A stretch of 64,000 nucleotides of DNA. It comes from Arenimonas maotaiensis. GTDB taxonomy: Bacteria > Pseudomonadota > Gammaproteobacteria > Xanthomonadales > Xanthomonadaceae. A model generated the notes under the pieces. It worked only from the letters and a program-made list of their open reading frames with translations, was not told where the DNA came from and searched no databases. The stretch spans positions 658,591-722,590 of the forward strand of contig NZ_BMFO01000001.1 in assembly GCF_014638745.1 (NCBI RefSeq), written 5' to 3'. Both the position numbers and the translations under genes were made by a program. Positions 55,990-64,000 of the stretch are shown piece by piece (position 1 is the first letter of the stretch; every line of letters begins with the position of its first letter).

Positions 55990-57111
55990 ATGGCCATCTG
56001 GCTCACCAGCACCGAACCGCACTTGCTGCCCGACCCGCAGGACGCGATGCGTCTGCAGGCCACGGGCGACTGGACGTTCCAGCAGGCCGTCCGCCTGCTG
56101 GCGCTGTCGGCCGCGGCGCCGTCCGCCGCGGCGCTGGATGCCGGCGGCATCAGCCGCCTGGACGCCACCGGCGCGCGCCTGTTGATCGCACTGCGCGAAC
56201 GGCTCGGCCTGCCGGACCCGGCGCTGGCCGCCAAACCCGAACACCGTACTTTGATCGACGCGGTCGCCGCGTCGATGGCGCCGTTGCCGTCGCCGCCCGC
56301 GCCGCCGGCGGCGTGGTTGCGCGGATTGGAAGCGACCGGGCGCTGGGTGGTCAACGCCTACCGCAACGTACTGGTGTTCCTCGCCTTCCTCGGCCAGACC
56401 TTGCTGAGCCTGCTGGAAAGCCTGGTCAATCCGCGCCACTGGCGGGTCACCTCGATCGTGTTCCACATGCAGGCGGTGGGCCTGAACGCGGTACCGCTGG
56501 TGATGCTGCTCAGCTTCATGATCGGCGCGGTGGTGGCGTTCCTGGGCGCCACCGTGCTGGCCGATTTCGGCGCCGAACTGTGGGTGGTCGAACTGGTCGG
56601 CGTCGCGTTCTTCCGCGAGCTCGGCGTGCTGCTGACCGCCATCCTGCTGGCCGGCCGCACCGCCAGCGCGTTCACCGCGCAGATCGGCTCGATGAAAAGC
56701 GGCGAGGAGCTGGACGCCATCCGCACCATGGGCCTGGACCCGATCGAGCTGCTGGTGCTGCCGCGGCTGAAGGCGCTGCTCGTCACCATGCCGCTGCTGA
56801 CCTTCCTGGCCACCATGGCCGGCCTGCTCGGCGGCCTGGCGGTCTGCCACTTCAGCCTGCACATCTCGCCGGAGATGTTCTTCGACCGGCTGAACACCGA
56901 ACTGTCGCCACGCCACTTCTGGCTGGGCCTGAGCAAGGCGCCGCTGTTCGCGCTGGTCATCGGGCTGATCGGCTGCCTGGAAGGCTTCAAGGTCCGCGGC
57001 ACCGCGCAATCGGTCGGCGAGCACACCACCTCGAGCGTGGTGCAGGCCATCTCGATCGTAATCCTGCTCGACGCCTTCGCCGCGCTGTTCTTCATGGAGC
57101 TCGATCTGTGA
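55990..57111 (+). CDS. MlaE-like lipid ABC permease with N-terminal STAS domain
   Basis: 373 residues from the ATG at 55990; the frame is open for 200 codons upstream but only antisense to the exporter. Residues 1-~100 resemble a STAS domain: RLQATGDWTFQQAVRLL and DAGGISRLDATGARLLIAL. In the canonical Mla system that domain is a separate protein, MlaB. The rest is an MlaE permease: VFLAFLGQTLLSLLESLVNPRHWR and AGRTASAFTAQIGSMKSGEELDAIRTMGLDPIE, the family signature. It overlaps the ATPase start by GTGA. The operon lacks a soluble periplasmic carrier like MlaC. Confidence 0.88.
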   Translation: MAIWLTSTEPHLLPDPQDAMRLQATGDWTFQQAVRLLALSAAAPSAAALDAGGISRLDATGARLLIALRERLGLPDPALAAKPEHRTLIDAVAASMAPLPSPPAPPAAWLRGLEATGRWVVNAYRNVLVFLAFLGQTLLSLLESLVNPRHWRVTSIVFHMQAVGLNAVPLVMLLSFMIGAVVAFLGATVLADFGAELWVVELVGVAFFRELGVLLTAILLAGRTASAFTAQIGSMKSGEELDAIRTMGLDPIELLVLPRLKALLVTMPLLTFLATMAGLLGGLAVCHFSLHISPEMFFDRLNTELSPRHFWLGLSKAPLFALVIGLIGCLEGFKVRGTAQSVGEHTTSSVVQAISIVILLDAFAALFFMELDL

Positions 57112-57890
57112 GCGCGGCCGCGGACGCCATCATCTCGGTCGAAGGCCTGGTCAACCGCTTCGGCGCCGACAGCGTGCACGAGAACCTCGCGCTCGAGGTC
57201 CGGCCGGGCGAGATCATCGGCGTGGTCGGCGGTTCCGGTTCGGGAAAATCGGTGCTGATGCGCAGCATCCTGGCCCTGCAGCGGCCGCAGGCCGGCCGCA
57301 TCCGCGTGCTCGGCCGCGATGCGCTGTCCTTCGATCCCGACAGCCGGCGCTTCATCGAACGCAACACCGGCGTGCTGTTCCAGAACGCGGCGCTGTTCTC
57401 CTCGCTGACCGTGCTCGAGAACGTGATGGTGCCGATGAAGGAGCACAGCGCCCTGCCCGAGCGCGTGATGCGCGACCTGGCGATGATGAAGATCCGGCTG
57501 GCCGGACTGGAGCCGGAGGCGGCGCTGAAACTGCCGGCCGAGCTGTCCGGCGGCATGCGCAAGCGCGCCGGCATCGCGCGCGCGCTGGCGCTCGACCCGG
57601 CCCTGCTGTTCCTCGACGAGCCGACCGCCGGCCTCGATCCGATCGGCGCCGCCGCGTTCGACCGGCTGATCCTGTCGATCCAGAAGGCGCTCGGCCTGAC
57701 CGTGTTCCTGATCACCCACGATCTGGATACCCTGTACACTATCTGCGACCGCGTGGCCGTGCTGGCCGACCGCACCGTGCTGGTCAACGCCCCGGTCGAC
57801 GAAGTCGCCGGGGTCGCGCACCCCTGGATACAGGAATACTTCAAGGGGCCGCGCGGACGCGCGGCGCACGACGCCCAGGAGAGCCGTTGA
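57108..57890 (+). CDS. MlaF-like ABC transporter ATPase
   Basis: 260 residues from GTG 57108, which overlaps the permease stop (GTGA). Walker A is GGSGSGKSVLMRS, the Q-loop GVLFQNAALFSSLTVLENV, the signature ELSGGMRKRAGIARALAL, Walker B LLFLDEPTAGLD, and the H-loop VFLITHDLD. The GMRKR form of the signature is typical of MlaF. It powers lipid movement between membranes by the permease encoded before it. The stop overlaps the start of the MCE gene by one base. Confidence 0.93.
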   Translation: MSAAADAIISVEGLVNRFGADSVHENLALEVRPGEIIGVVGGSGSGKSVLMRSILALQRPQAGRIRVLGRDALSFDPDSRRFIERNTGVLFQNAALFSSLTVLENVMVPMKEHSALPERVMRDLAMMKIRLAGLEPEAALKLPAELSGGMRKRAGIARALALDPALLFLDEPTAGLDPIGAAAFDRLILSIQKALGLTVFLITHDLDTLYTICDRVAVLADRTVLVNAPVDEVAGVAHPWIQEYFKGPRGRAAHDAQESR

Positions 57891-58834
57891 TGGAAACCCG
57901 CGCCAACCATGTCCTGATCGGGCTGTTCACCCTGGTGGTGGCGGTGCTGTTGGCCGGCTTCTCGCTCTGGGCCGCCAAGTTCGCCTCCGACAGCAGCTGG
58001 CACGAGTACGACGTGGTGTTCTCGGAGGCGGTGACCGGCCTGGGCATCGGCGGCACCGTGCAGTTCAACGGCATCACCGTCGGCGAAGTCCGCCGGCTGG
58101 AGATCGATCCGCGCGACCCGAACAAGGTGCTGGTGCGCGTGCGCATCAAGGCCGACACCCCGATCAAGACCGACACCGATGCCCGCCTCGCCTTCGTCGG
58201 GCTGACCGGCATCACCCAGATCCAGCTGCGCTCGCTGAACGCCAAGAGTCCGGACATGATCCCGACCGAGATCAACCCGGTGCCGCGCATCGTGGCCAAG
58301 GAATCGGCGCTGTCCAAGCTGTTCAGCTCGACCGACGACATCGCCACCACCGCCACCAACCTGCTGCTGCGGCTCAACAAGACCTTCAGCGACGACAACA
58401 TCCGCAACATCTCGCGCACGCTCGACAACCTGGAGAAGGTCAGCGGCACGGTCGCGGCCGAACGCGGCGAGATCGCCGCCACCATCCGCGACACCCGCGC
58501 CGCGGTCGCCAAGCTCGACAGCACCCTGGCCAGCACCGACAGCATCGCCAAGAAGCTCGACGCCGGCCTGGCCGACCAGCTGCCGGAACTGATCGCCAAG
58601 CTCGACCGAACCCTGGTGCAGTACGAAGCGTTGGCCAAGAACGCCAACCGCATCATGGAGACCAACGGCGACGCCATCGACAACTTCTCGCAGCAGGGCC
58701 TGGCCCAGGTCGGGCCGGCCATCGCCGAACTGCGCACCCTGCTCAAGCAGCTGCGCCGGCTGAGCGCCGAAATCGAGCAGAAACCGAACGCCCTGATCAC
58801 CGGCAAGAACGCCACCGAGGAATTCAAACCATGA
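57890..58834 (+). CDS. MlaD-family MCE protein
   Basis: 314 residues from the ATG at 57890 (an in-frame TTG directly before it is unlikely), with AGGAGAG upstream. One N-terminal membrane anchor (HVLIGLFTLVVAVLLAGFSLWAA) is followed by one MCE domain: YDVVFSEAVTGLGIGGTVQFNGITVGEVRRLEID and LTGITQIQLRS. The long helical tail (~160-314) is richer in repeats of IAAT, AKLD and ELIAKLD than the short MlaD of E. coli. It may form a tunnel across the periplasm. Its stop overlaps the lipoprotein start by four bases. Confidence 0.93.
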   Translation: METRANHVLIGLFTLVVAVLLAGFSLWAAKFASDSSWHEYDVVFSEAVTGLGIGGTVQFNGITVGEVRRLEIDPRDPNKVLVRVRIKADTPIKTDTDARLAFVGLTGITQIQLRSLNAKSPDMIPTEINPVPRIVAKESALSKLFSSTDDIATTATNLLLRLNKTFSDDNIRNISRTLDNLEKVSGTVAAERGEIAATIRDTRAAVAKLDSTLASTDSIAKKLDAGLADQLPELIAKLDRTLVQYEALAKNANRIMETNGDAIDNFSQQGLAQVGPAIAELRTLLKQLRRLSAEIEQKPNALITGKNATEEFKP

Positions 58835-59466
58835 GCGCCGCGTCCATCCGCCGTTTCCGTCTGCTCTGCGCCGCCTTGATGATGGCGGCCTTGGGCGGCT
58901 GCCTGTCGCTGATCAAGGAACCCGACCCGATCGCCACCTACAGCCTGCGCCCGGAAACCGTGGCCGATGACGGCTGGAAGTCCGCCGACTGGGCGCTGAC
59001 CGTGATCCGCCCCAACACCAGCGCCTTTTTGGACACCAACCGCATCGCGGTGCGTCCGGAGCCGAATGTGCTGCAGGTGTACAAGGGCGCGAACTGGTCG
59101 GACACCCTGCCCGACCTGGTGCAGACCGCAGTGGTCGAGGGTTTCGAGAATTCCGGCAAGATCAAGACCGTATCGCGCCAGAACAGCGGGGTGCCGGCCG
59201 AGGTCGCGCTGCTGCTGGACATCCGCGAGTTCGAGGCGGTGTACGCGCCCGGCGCGCGCATCCCGGCCGCCAGCATCCGCATCCACGCCAAACTGCTGCA
59301 ATACCCGAGCAACCGCGTGATCGCCATCCGCACCTTCAGCACCGACGTGCCGGCCGCCAGCAAGCGCATACCCGACGTGATACAGGCCTTCGAGCAGGGC
59401 ATGGTCAGGATCAACGGCGAAATCGTCGGCTGGAGCCTGGCCAACGGCCACGGCAAGGCCAAATAA
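58831..59466 (+). CDS. ABC-type transport auxiliary lipoprotein (PqiC-like)
   Basis: 211 residues with a lipoprotein signal, RLLCAALMMAALGGCLSL, lipobox LGGC (Cys24). The body fits the ABC-type transport auxiliary lipoprotein family (PF03886, PqiC/YmbA-like): VIRPNTSAFLDTNRIAVRPEPNVLQVYKGANWSDTLPDLVQTAVVEGFE is the conserved block (key part RIAVRPEPNVLQVYKGANW). The family acts as an outer-membrane or periplasmic partner of MCE transporters. It completes a four-gene operon with overlapping starts and stops throughout. Confidence 0.88.
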   Translation: MSAASIRRFRLLCAALMMAALGGCLSLIKEPDPIATYSLRPETVADDGWKSADWALTVIRPNTSAFLDTNRIAVRPEPNVLQVYKGANWSDTLPDLVQTAVVEGFENSGKIKTVSRQNSGVPAEVALLLDIREFEAVYAPGARIPAASIRIHAKLLQYPSNRVIAIRTFSTDVPAASKRIPDVIQAFEQGMVRINGEIVGWSLANGHGKAK

Positions 59467-59478
59467 GCCGGCGCGAAC

Positions 59479-60087
59479 TCAGCCCAGAATCCGCCGGAAG
59501 GTCAGGTTGACGCGCGCCGCCACCGGCTTGGCTGTGCGCGGCACCGAATGCCGGTAGCGCTGTTGCAGATCGCCCGCCATCACCAACAGACTGCCGTGCG
59601 CCAGCGCGATGCCCGACGAACGCGCGCCGGCGCGCCGTTCGCGCAGCAGGAAGCGGCGCACGCCACCGAGGCTCACCGACGCGATCACCGGCGCGGGGCC
59701 GAGTTCGGGCTCGTCGTCGCTGTGCCAGCCCATGGCGTCGCGGCCGTCGCGGTACAGGTTCAACAATACGCTGTTGAAAACCTGGCCGGTGGCCGCCTCC
59801 ACCGCCTGCTTCACGCCAAGCACCGGCGCGATCCAGGGCTCCGGCCGGAACACGGTGCCGGAATAGCGGTATACCGCGCCCGCATCGCCCATCCAGCAGC
59901 CCAGTCGCGGTTCGCGCACCGTTCGGCCGTACAGGCGGATTTCCGACTGCTTCCAAGGCACCTCGCGTCGCAGCGCCGCCAAGCAGTCATCGGCCTCGGC
60001 CGGCGGCAGGAACGCCTCGGCGTAATACAGGCCGCCGCCGGCGACGGGCAAGGCCTGCAGGGAGCTCGGGAAGTCGGTACGGAACAT
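59479..60087 (-). CDS. alkB: AlkB-like 2-oxoglutarate/Fe(II) dioxygenase
   Basis: 202 residues from the ATG at 60087; the longer frame lies antisense to the ETF-ubiquinone oxidoreductase gene. Metal ligands are His122 and Asp124 in GWHSDDEPELG and His180 in YRHSVPR; 2-oxoglutarate-binding Arg192 and Arg198 are in ARVNLTFRR. NLYRDGRDAMGWHSDDE and VIASVSLGGVRRFLLR match the ALKBH2/3-like branch more than the E. coli AlkB branch. It removes methyl groups from 1-methyladenine and 3-methylcytosine in DNA or RNA. Divergent from the ETF locus with 63 bases between starts. Confidence 0.92.
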   Translation of the reverse strand: MFRTDFPSSLQALPVAGGGLYYAEAFLPPAEADDCLAALRREVPWKQSEIRLYGRTVREPRLGCWMGDAGAVYRYSGTVFRPEPWIAPVLGVKQAVEAATGQVFNSVLLNLYRDGRDAMGWHSDDEPELGPAPVIASVSLGGVRRFLLRERRAGARSSGIALAHGSLLVMAGDLQQRYRHSVPRTAKPVAARVNLTFRRILG

Positions 60088-60097
60088 CCGGCGATTA

Positions 60098-60126
60098 TTG
60101 CCCAATGCGCGTGAAACCGCGACAAT
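60098..60126 (+). promoter_or_regulatory. Promoter of the ETF-ubiquinone oxidoreductase gene
   Basis: TTGCCC (60098-60103) and GACAAT (60121-60126) exactly 17 bases apart, 24 bases before the ATG; a GAGGTG ribosome site follows at 60141-60146. It overlaps the start region of divergent alkB. Confidence 0.55.
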
Positions 60127-60150
60127 AAGCCGATAACCACGAGGTGATCC

Positions 60151-61755
60151 ATGTCCGAACGCGATGTGATGGAATACGACGTATTGACCGTGGGCGGCGG
60201 CCCGGCCGGCCTGGCTTTCGCCCTGCGCCTGAAGCAGAAGAATCCGGCGCTCAGCGTCTGCGTCATCGAGAAGGCCTCGACCATCGGCGCGCACTCGCTG
60301 TCCGGCGCGGTGATCGAAACCGCGCCGCTGGACGAGCTGCTGCCGGGCTGGCGCGACAATCCGCCGCCGATCTGCGTGCCGGCCACCGACGACGAGTTCT
60401 GGTACCTGACCAAGACCGGCGGCTTCAAATCGCCGATTACCCCGCCGCAGATGGCCAACCACGGCAACGTCATCGTCTCGCTCGGCGCGTTGTGCGCCTG
60501 GCTGGCGCCGCAGTGCGAGGCGGCCGGCGTCGAGATCTATCCGGGCTTCGCGGCCTCGGAAGTGCTGTACGACGAGTCCGGCACGGTCTGCGGCGTACGC
60601 ATCGGCGACATGGGTGTGGCCAAGGACGGTTCGCACAAGCCGACCTACACTCAGGGCATCGACATCAAGGCCAAGACCACCGTGCTGGCCGAAGGCGCGC
60701 GCGGCCACCTGAGCAAACAGCTGATCAAGCGCTTCCAGCTCGATGCCGACTGCGACCCGCAGAGCTACTCGATCGGCATCAAGGAACTCTGGCAGGTGCG
60801 CGACGGCGTCAGCCAGCCGGGCAAGATCGTGCACAGCCTGGGCTGGCCGGCCGACGCCGCGACCTACGGCGGCAGCTTCCTGTACCACCTGGACGGCAAC
60901 CGCATCGCACTCGGTTACGTGTCCGGCCTCGACTACCGCGATCCGAACTTCCAGCCGTACGAGGCCTTCCAGCAATGGAAGCACCATCCGACGGTGAAGC
61001 CGCTGCTGGAAGGCGGCACCATCCTGTCGGCCGGCGCGCGCGCCATCGTCACCGGCGGCTACCAGAGCCTGCCGAAGGTGGAGATGCCGGGTGCGATGCT
61101 GATCGGCTGCTCGGCCGGCCTGCTGAACGTGCCGAAGATCAAGGGTGTGCACCAGGCGCTGCGCTCCGGCATGCTGGCCGCCGAGCATCTGGCCGGCAAC
61201 GGCAACGACGCCGCCGGCTGGGACGCCACGCTGCGCGCATCGAAGGTGGTGGCGGAACTGAAGAAGGTGCGCAATTTCAAGCCCGGCTTCAAGAAAGGCC
61301 GCTGGTTCGGTCTGCTCAACTCGGCGTGGGAAACGGCCACCGGCGGTCTGTCGCCGTGGACGCTGAAGGTCACGCCGGATTGGTCGAGCCTGAAGAAACT
61401 GTCGGAGATCACGGCGGCCGCGCCGGATTACGTGGAACGCACGCTGGCCCCGCGCGACCGGCTGGCCGGCGTGTACTTCGCCGCCACCGAACACGACGAA
61501 GACCAGCCGGTGCACCTGCAGGTGGCCGATACCGACATCTGCATCACCCGCTGCGCCGAGGAATACGGCAACCCATGCACGCGCTTCTGCCCGGCCGGCG
61601 TATACGAGATCGCGCAAGACGACGCCGGCAAGCGTCTGCAGATCAACGCCGCCAATTGCGTGCACTGCAAGACCTGCGACATCAAGGACCCGTACCAGAT
61701 CATCAACTGGGTCACGCCGGAAGGCGGCTCGGGCCCGAACTACCAGAACCTGTAA
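60151..61755 (+). CDS. Electron transfer flavoprotein-ubiquinone oxidoreductase
   Basis: 534 residues. The FAD motif is VLTVGGGPAGLAFALRLKQK (residues 10-29), HSLSGAVIETAPLDEL follows, and GGYQSLPKVEMPGAMLIGCSAGLLN is typical. The C terminus carries the [4Fe-4S] cysteines in CITRCAEEYGNPCTRFCPAGVYE and NCVHCKTCDIKDPYQIINW (key Cys in RFCPAGVYE, NCVHCKTC), then EGGSGPNYQNL, which closely resembles the human enzyme. It passes electrons from reduced ETF to ubiquinone in the inner membrane. GAGGTG lies four bases before the ATG. The electron-donor ETF genes follow after one gene. Confidence 0.96.
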   Translation: MSERDVMEYDVLTVGGGPAGLAFALRLKQKNPALSVCVIEKASTIGAHSLSGAVIETAPLDELLPGWRDNPPPICVPATDDEFWYLTKTGGFKSPITPPQMANHGNVIVSLGALCAWLAPQCEAAGVEIYPGFAASEVLYDESGTVCGVRIGDMGVAKDGSHKPTYTQGIDIKAKTTVLAEGARGHLSKQLIKRFQLDADCDPQSYSIGIKELWQVRDGVSQPGKIVHSLGWPADAATYGGSFLYHLDGNRIALGYVSGLDYRDPNFQPYEAFQQWKHHPTVKPLLEGGTILSAGARAIVTGGYQSLPKVEMPGAMLIGCSAGLLNVPKIKGVHQALRSGMLAAEHLAGNGNDAAGWDATLRASKVVAELKKVRNFKPGFKKGRWFGLLNSAWETATGGLSPWTLKVTPDWSSLKKLSEITAAAPDYVERTLAPRDRLAGVYFAATEHDEDQPVHLQVADTDICITRCAEEYGNPCTRFCPAGVYEIAQDDAGKRLQINAANCVHCKTCDIKDPYQIINWVTPEGGSGPNYQNL

Positions 61756-61764
61756 AGGAACGCC

Positions 61765-62661
61765 ATGCTCGCCCTCGTCTCCGTCGCCGCCGCCCACGCC
61801 CTGGATGAAGATCTGGCGCCGCTGTCGGCCGCCCTCGACGCCGCGGGCGTGGCGCACCGCATCGTGTACTGGGACGACGCCTTCGTGGATTGGTCGCACT
61901 ACCGCGCCGCGATCATCCGTTCGCCGTGGGATTACATCGACAAGCTGCCGGAATTCCTCGACTGGGCGCGCCGGGTGTCGGCGGTCAGCACCTTGGTCAA
62001 TCCGCTGGAAGTGATCGAAAGCAACACCGACAAGCACTACCTGCAGCGCTTGGCCGCCCAAGGCGTCCGTACGGTGCCGAGCCGCTTCATCGAGCCCGAA
62101 CAGCATGCCGAAGACGGACTGCGCGCGTTCCTCGAGGAATTCGCGCACGCCGAGTTCGTGGTCAAGCCGGCGGTCGGCGCCGGCTCGAAGGACGCCCAGC
62201 GCTACGGCCGCGAAGATGTCGACGCCGCGCTGATGCACATCAAGCGCCTGCAGCTGAAGAACCGCAGCGTGCTGCTGCAGCCGTATCTGGCGCGGGTCGA
62301 CGAGGCCGGCGAGACCGCGCTGCTGTTCTTCGACGGCGCGTACTCGCACGCCATCCGCAAAGGCCCGCTGCTGCGCCGGGGCGAAGGCCCGACCAACCAC
62401 CTGTTCGCGCCCGAGCAGATCACCCCGCGCGTGCCCTCGGAAGACGAGCACGCCTTGGCGCGCGACATCGTCGACGCCCTGCCCGGCCTGTTCGGACTGG
62501 ACGCGCCGTTGCTGTACGCCCGCATCGACCTGCTGCGCGACGAAGACGGCAGGCCCTGCCTGCTGGAGCTGGAACTGACCGAACCTTCGCTGTTCCTGTA
62601 CACCGCCGACGGTGCCGGCGAGCGTTTCGTCGCGGCCTTGAAGCGCCGCCTAAGCCTTTGA
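61765..62661 (+). CDS. ATP-grasp family protein of unknown substrate
   Basis: 298 residues. RSPWDYIDKLPEFLDWARR (52-70) and NPLEVIESNTDKHYLQRL (79-96) precede the ATP-grasp core. FVVKPAVGAGSKDAQRYG has the ATP-binding Lys134, and LLELELTEPSLFL near 271-283 has the metal-binding acidic residues. The overall layout resembles RimK/glutathione synthetase-like ligases that join an amino acid to a carboxylate. The substrates are unknown. It begins nine bases after the ETF-QO stop with AGGAAC before the ATG, then etfB follows after 100 bases with its own promoter. Position inside the ETF locus suggests co-expression, not a defined role. Confidence 0.75.
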   Translation: MLALVSVAAAHALDEDLAPLSAALDAAGVAHRIVYWDDAFVDWSHYRAAIIRSPWDYIDKLPEFLDWARRVSAVSTLVNPLEVIESNTDKHYLQRLAAQGVRTVPSRFIEPEQHAEDGLRAFLEEFAHAEFVVKPAVGAGSKDAQRYGREDVDAALMHIKRLQLKNRSVLLQPYLARVDEAGETALLFFDGAYSHAIRKGPLLRRGEGPTNHLFAPEQITPRVPSEDEHALARDIVDALPGLFGLDAPLLYARIDLLRDEDGRPCLLELELTEPSLFLYTADGAGERFVAALKRRLSL

Positions 62662-62689
62662 TTCCGCGCTTTCTTCACGCCGAACGGAT

Positions 62690-62717
62690 GTTTGAAACAG
62701 GGCTTTTGCGCTAGAAT
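62690..62717 (+). promoter_or_regulatory. Candidate promoter of etfBA
   Basis: GTTTGA (62690-62695) and TAGAAT (62712-62717), spacer 16; the -10 ends 44 bases before the etfB ATG. The -35 is weak. Confidence 0.35.
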
Positions 62718-62761
62718 AAAGGGCTGATTTTCCCGCTTATGCTCCTTTTCGAGGCCCTTTC

Positions 62762-63508
62762 ATGAAGATCCTGGTCGGTTACAAGCGCGTGGTCGATTAC
62801 AACGTGCGCATCCAAGTCAAGCCGGACGGCTCCGGCGTCGTCACCGACGGCGTCAAACTGTCGGCCAACCCGTTCGATGACATCGCGCTGGAAGAAGCGC
62901 TGCGCCTGCGCGACAAGGGCGTGGCCACGGAAGTGGTGGTGGTCACGATGGGCCCGGCCGATTGCCAGGCGCACATCCGCAACGGCCTGGCGATGGGCGC
63001 CAACCGCGCCATCCACGTGGTCACCGAATCGGCCATCCAGCCGCTGACCGCCGCCCGCGCCTTCCTGAAGCTGGTCGAGAAGGAGCAGCCGGGTCTGGTG
63101 CTGATGGGCAAGCAGGCCATCGACGACGACGCCAACCAGACCGGCCAGATGCTGGCCACGCTGTGGGGCCGTCCGCAGGCCACCTTCGCCAGCGCCGTCG
63201 CGGTCGAAGGCGATACCGCCACCGTGACCCGCGAAGTGGACGCCGGCCTGGAGACCCTGGCGGTACAGCTGCCGGCGGTGATCACCGTCGACCTGCGCCT
63301 GAACGAGCCGCGCTTCATCAAGCTGCCGGACATCATGAAGGCCAAGAGCAAGCCGCTGGAAACCCTCGCCTTCGCCGACCTCGGCGTCGAATCCGCCGAT
63401 TTCCTGCAGACCACGCACTACGCCCCGCCGGCCAAACGCAGCAAAGGCGTGATGGTGGCCGATGTGGCCGAACTGGTCGCCGCCCTGAAGAACAAAGGAT
63501 TAGTGTAA
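62762..63508 (+). CDS. etfB: Electron transfer flavoprotein beta subunit
   Basis: 248 residues. KILVGYKRVVDYNVRIQVK is the usual start, with LSANPFDDIALEEALRLRDKG following. VVVVTMGPADCQAHIRNGLAMGANRAIHV and ALVLMGKQAIDDDANQTGQMLA-like GLVLMGKQAIDDDANQ hold the AMP-binding loop. The ETF beta signature VEGDTATVTREVDAGLETLAVQLPAVITV is present (key part VTREVDAGLETLAVQLPAV). It binds AMP and, with EtfA, carries electrons from acyl-CoA dehydrogenases to the ubiquinone oxidoreductase encoded two genes upstream. The TAA stop overlaps the etfA ATG (TAATG). Confidence 0.96.
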   Translation: MKILVGYKRVVDYNVRIQVKPDGSGVVTDGVKLSANPFDDIALEEALRLRDKGVATEVVVVTMGPADCQAHIRNGLAMGANRAIHVVTESAIQPLTAARAFLKLVEKEQPGLVLMGKQAIDDDANQTGQMLATLWGRPQATFASAVAVEGDTATVTREVDAGLETLAVQLPAVITVDLRLNEPRFIKLPDIMKAKSKPLETLAFADLGVESADFLQTTHYAPPAKRSKGVMVADVAELVAALKNKGLV

Positions 63509-64000
63509 TGAGCCGCGTACTGATCGTCGCCGAACACCTGAACGGCCAACTCAATGCCGCCACCGCGCGCTGCGTGTCCTGCGCCGCCGCCTTGGCTCCG
63601 GAAACCATCGACGTGCTGGTGCTGTCCGCCGACGGCGCCGCCGTGGCCGCGCAGGCCGCGCGTATCGCGGGCGTCGGCAAGGTCGTGGTGGCCGATAACG
63701 CCGCGAATGCGCAGGCCGTGGCCCAGGTGCTGGCGCCGCAGGTGGCCGAAGCCGCCGCCGGCTACAGCCACGTGTTCGGCCCGTCGACCACTTTCGGCAA
63801 GGACCTGATGCCGTGCGTGGCCGCTCTGCTCGGCACCGCGCAGGTGTCGGACGTGATGGCGGTCGAAGCCAGCCATGTGTTCAAGCGTCCGATCTACGCC
63901 GGCAACGCCGTGATCACCGTGCAGGCCCCGACCGACAAGCCGGTGGTCGCCACCGTGCGCACCGCGTCCTGGCCGGCCGCCGCCGACGGCGGCAACGCCG
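63508..64000 (+). CDS. etfA: Electron transfer flavoprotein alpha subunit, 5' part
   Basis: The first 164 residues are inside the window; the gene runs off the right edge. SRVLIVAEHLNGQLNAATARCVSCA is the family start, and HVFGPSTTFGKDLMPCVAALLGTAQVSDVM leads into domain II (key part STTFGKDLMPCVAALLG). The FAD-binding C-terminal domain is outside. The ATG overlaps the etfB stop by one base, giving strict coupling. GTHR-type FAD motifs cannot be checked here. Confidence 0.94.
   Translation, partial: MSRVLIVAEHLNGQLNAATARCVSCAAALAPETIDVLVLSADGAAVAAQAARIAGVGKVVVADNAANAQAVAQVLAPQVAEAAAGYSHVFGPSTTFGKDLMPCVAALLGTAQVSDVMAVEASHVFKRPIYAGNAVITVQAPTDKPVVATVRTASWPAAADGGNA

Overview
This is a GC-rich chromosomal stretch (roughly two thirds G+C by eye) from a gammaproteobacterium, most likely of the Lysobacterales (Xanthomonadaceae/Lysobacteraceae). 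The grounds are a class I fructose-bisphosphate aldolase near pyk, pgk, gap and tkt, a pilMNOPQ set divergent from mrcA and followed by gltA and type B L31, and the gene families used throughout. The genus cannot be fixed from the window. I see no prophage, insertion sequence, CRISPR array, tRNA or rRNA. Almost the whole window is conserved core genome on both strands, and only one gap exceeds 300 bases; it holds a cobalamin riboswitch.

Layout. 1-7.5 kb: the 3' part of an M28 aminopeptidase, a GT39 glycosyltransferase, a YfiF-type RNA methyltransferase and a two-gene RND efflux system. 7.6-21 kb: central carbon genes (class I aldolase, pyk, pgk, gap, tkt, all on the minus strand). Plus-strand genes lie between them: a lipoprotein, a GNAT acetyltransferase, hemN, tsaC, a TauE-like permease and a TagF-like transferase. 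A minus-strand sulfotransferase sits upstream of gap. hemN and pgk diverge from a 110-bp spacer with a near-perfect FNR/Anr box. 21-30 kb: the type IV pilus assembly operon pilMNOPQ, mrcA, gltA and rpmE2. 30-39 kb: a nucleoside hydrolase, recG, ridA, spoT, rpoZ, gmk and yicC on the minus strand (stringent response, GMP supply and RNA polymerase omega together), divergent from rph-rdgB-hemW.

40.5-46.7 kb: riboswitch-controlled btuB, a DUF1631-PilZ pair and pepQ. 46.7-54.6 kb: selO, valS, rimI with a small HolD-like gene upstream, pssA and proS. A pair of REP-like hairpins separates valS from rimI. 54.6-59.5 kb: a ThrE-type exporter and a four-gene MCE/Mla-like lipid transport operon (STAS-permease, ATPase, MCE protein, lipoprotein). 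59.5-64 kb: alkB, then ETF-ubiquinone oxidoreductase, an ATP-grasp protein, etfB and the start of etfA.

I found no clearly new multi-gene system. The observations most worth checking are the small HolD-like gene next to rimI, the FNR box and unusual spacing at hemN, the apparently terminator-type B12 riboswitch, the shared -10 region of the aldolase and transketolase genes, the REP-like doublet, and the conserved-looking ATP-grasp gene inside the ETF locus.
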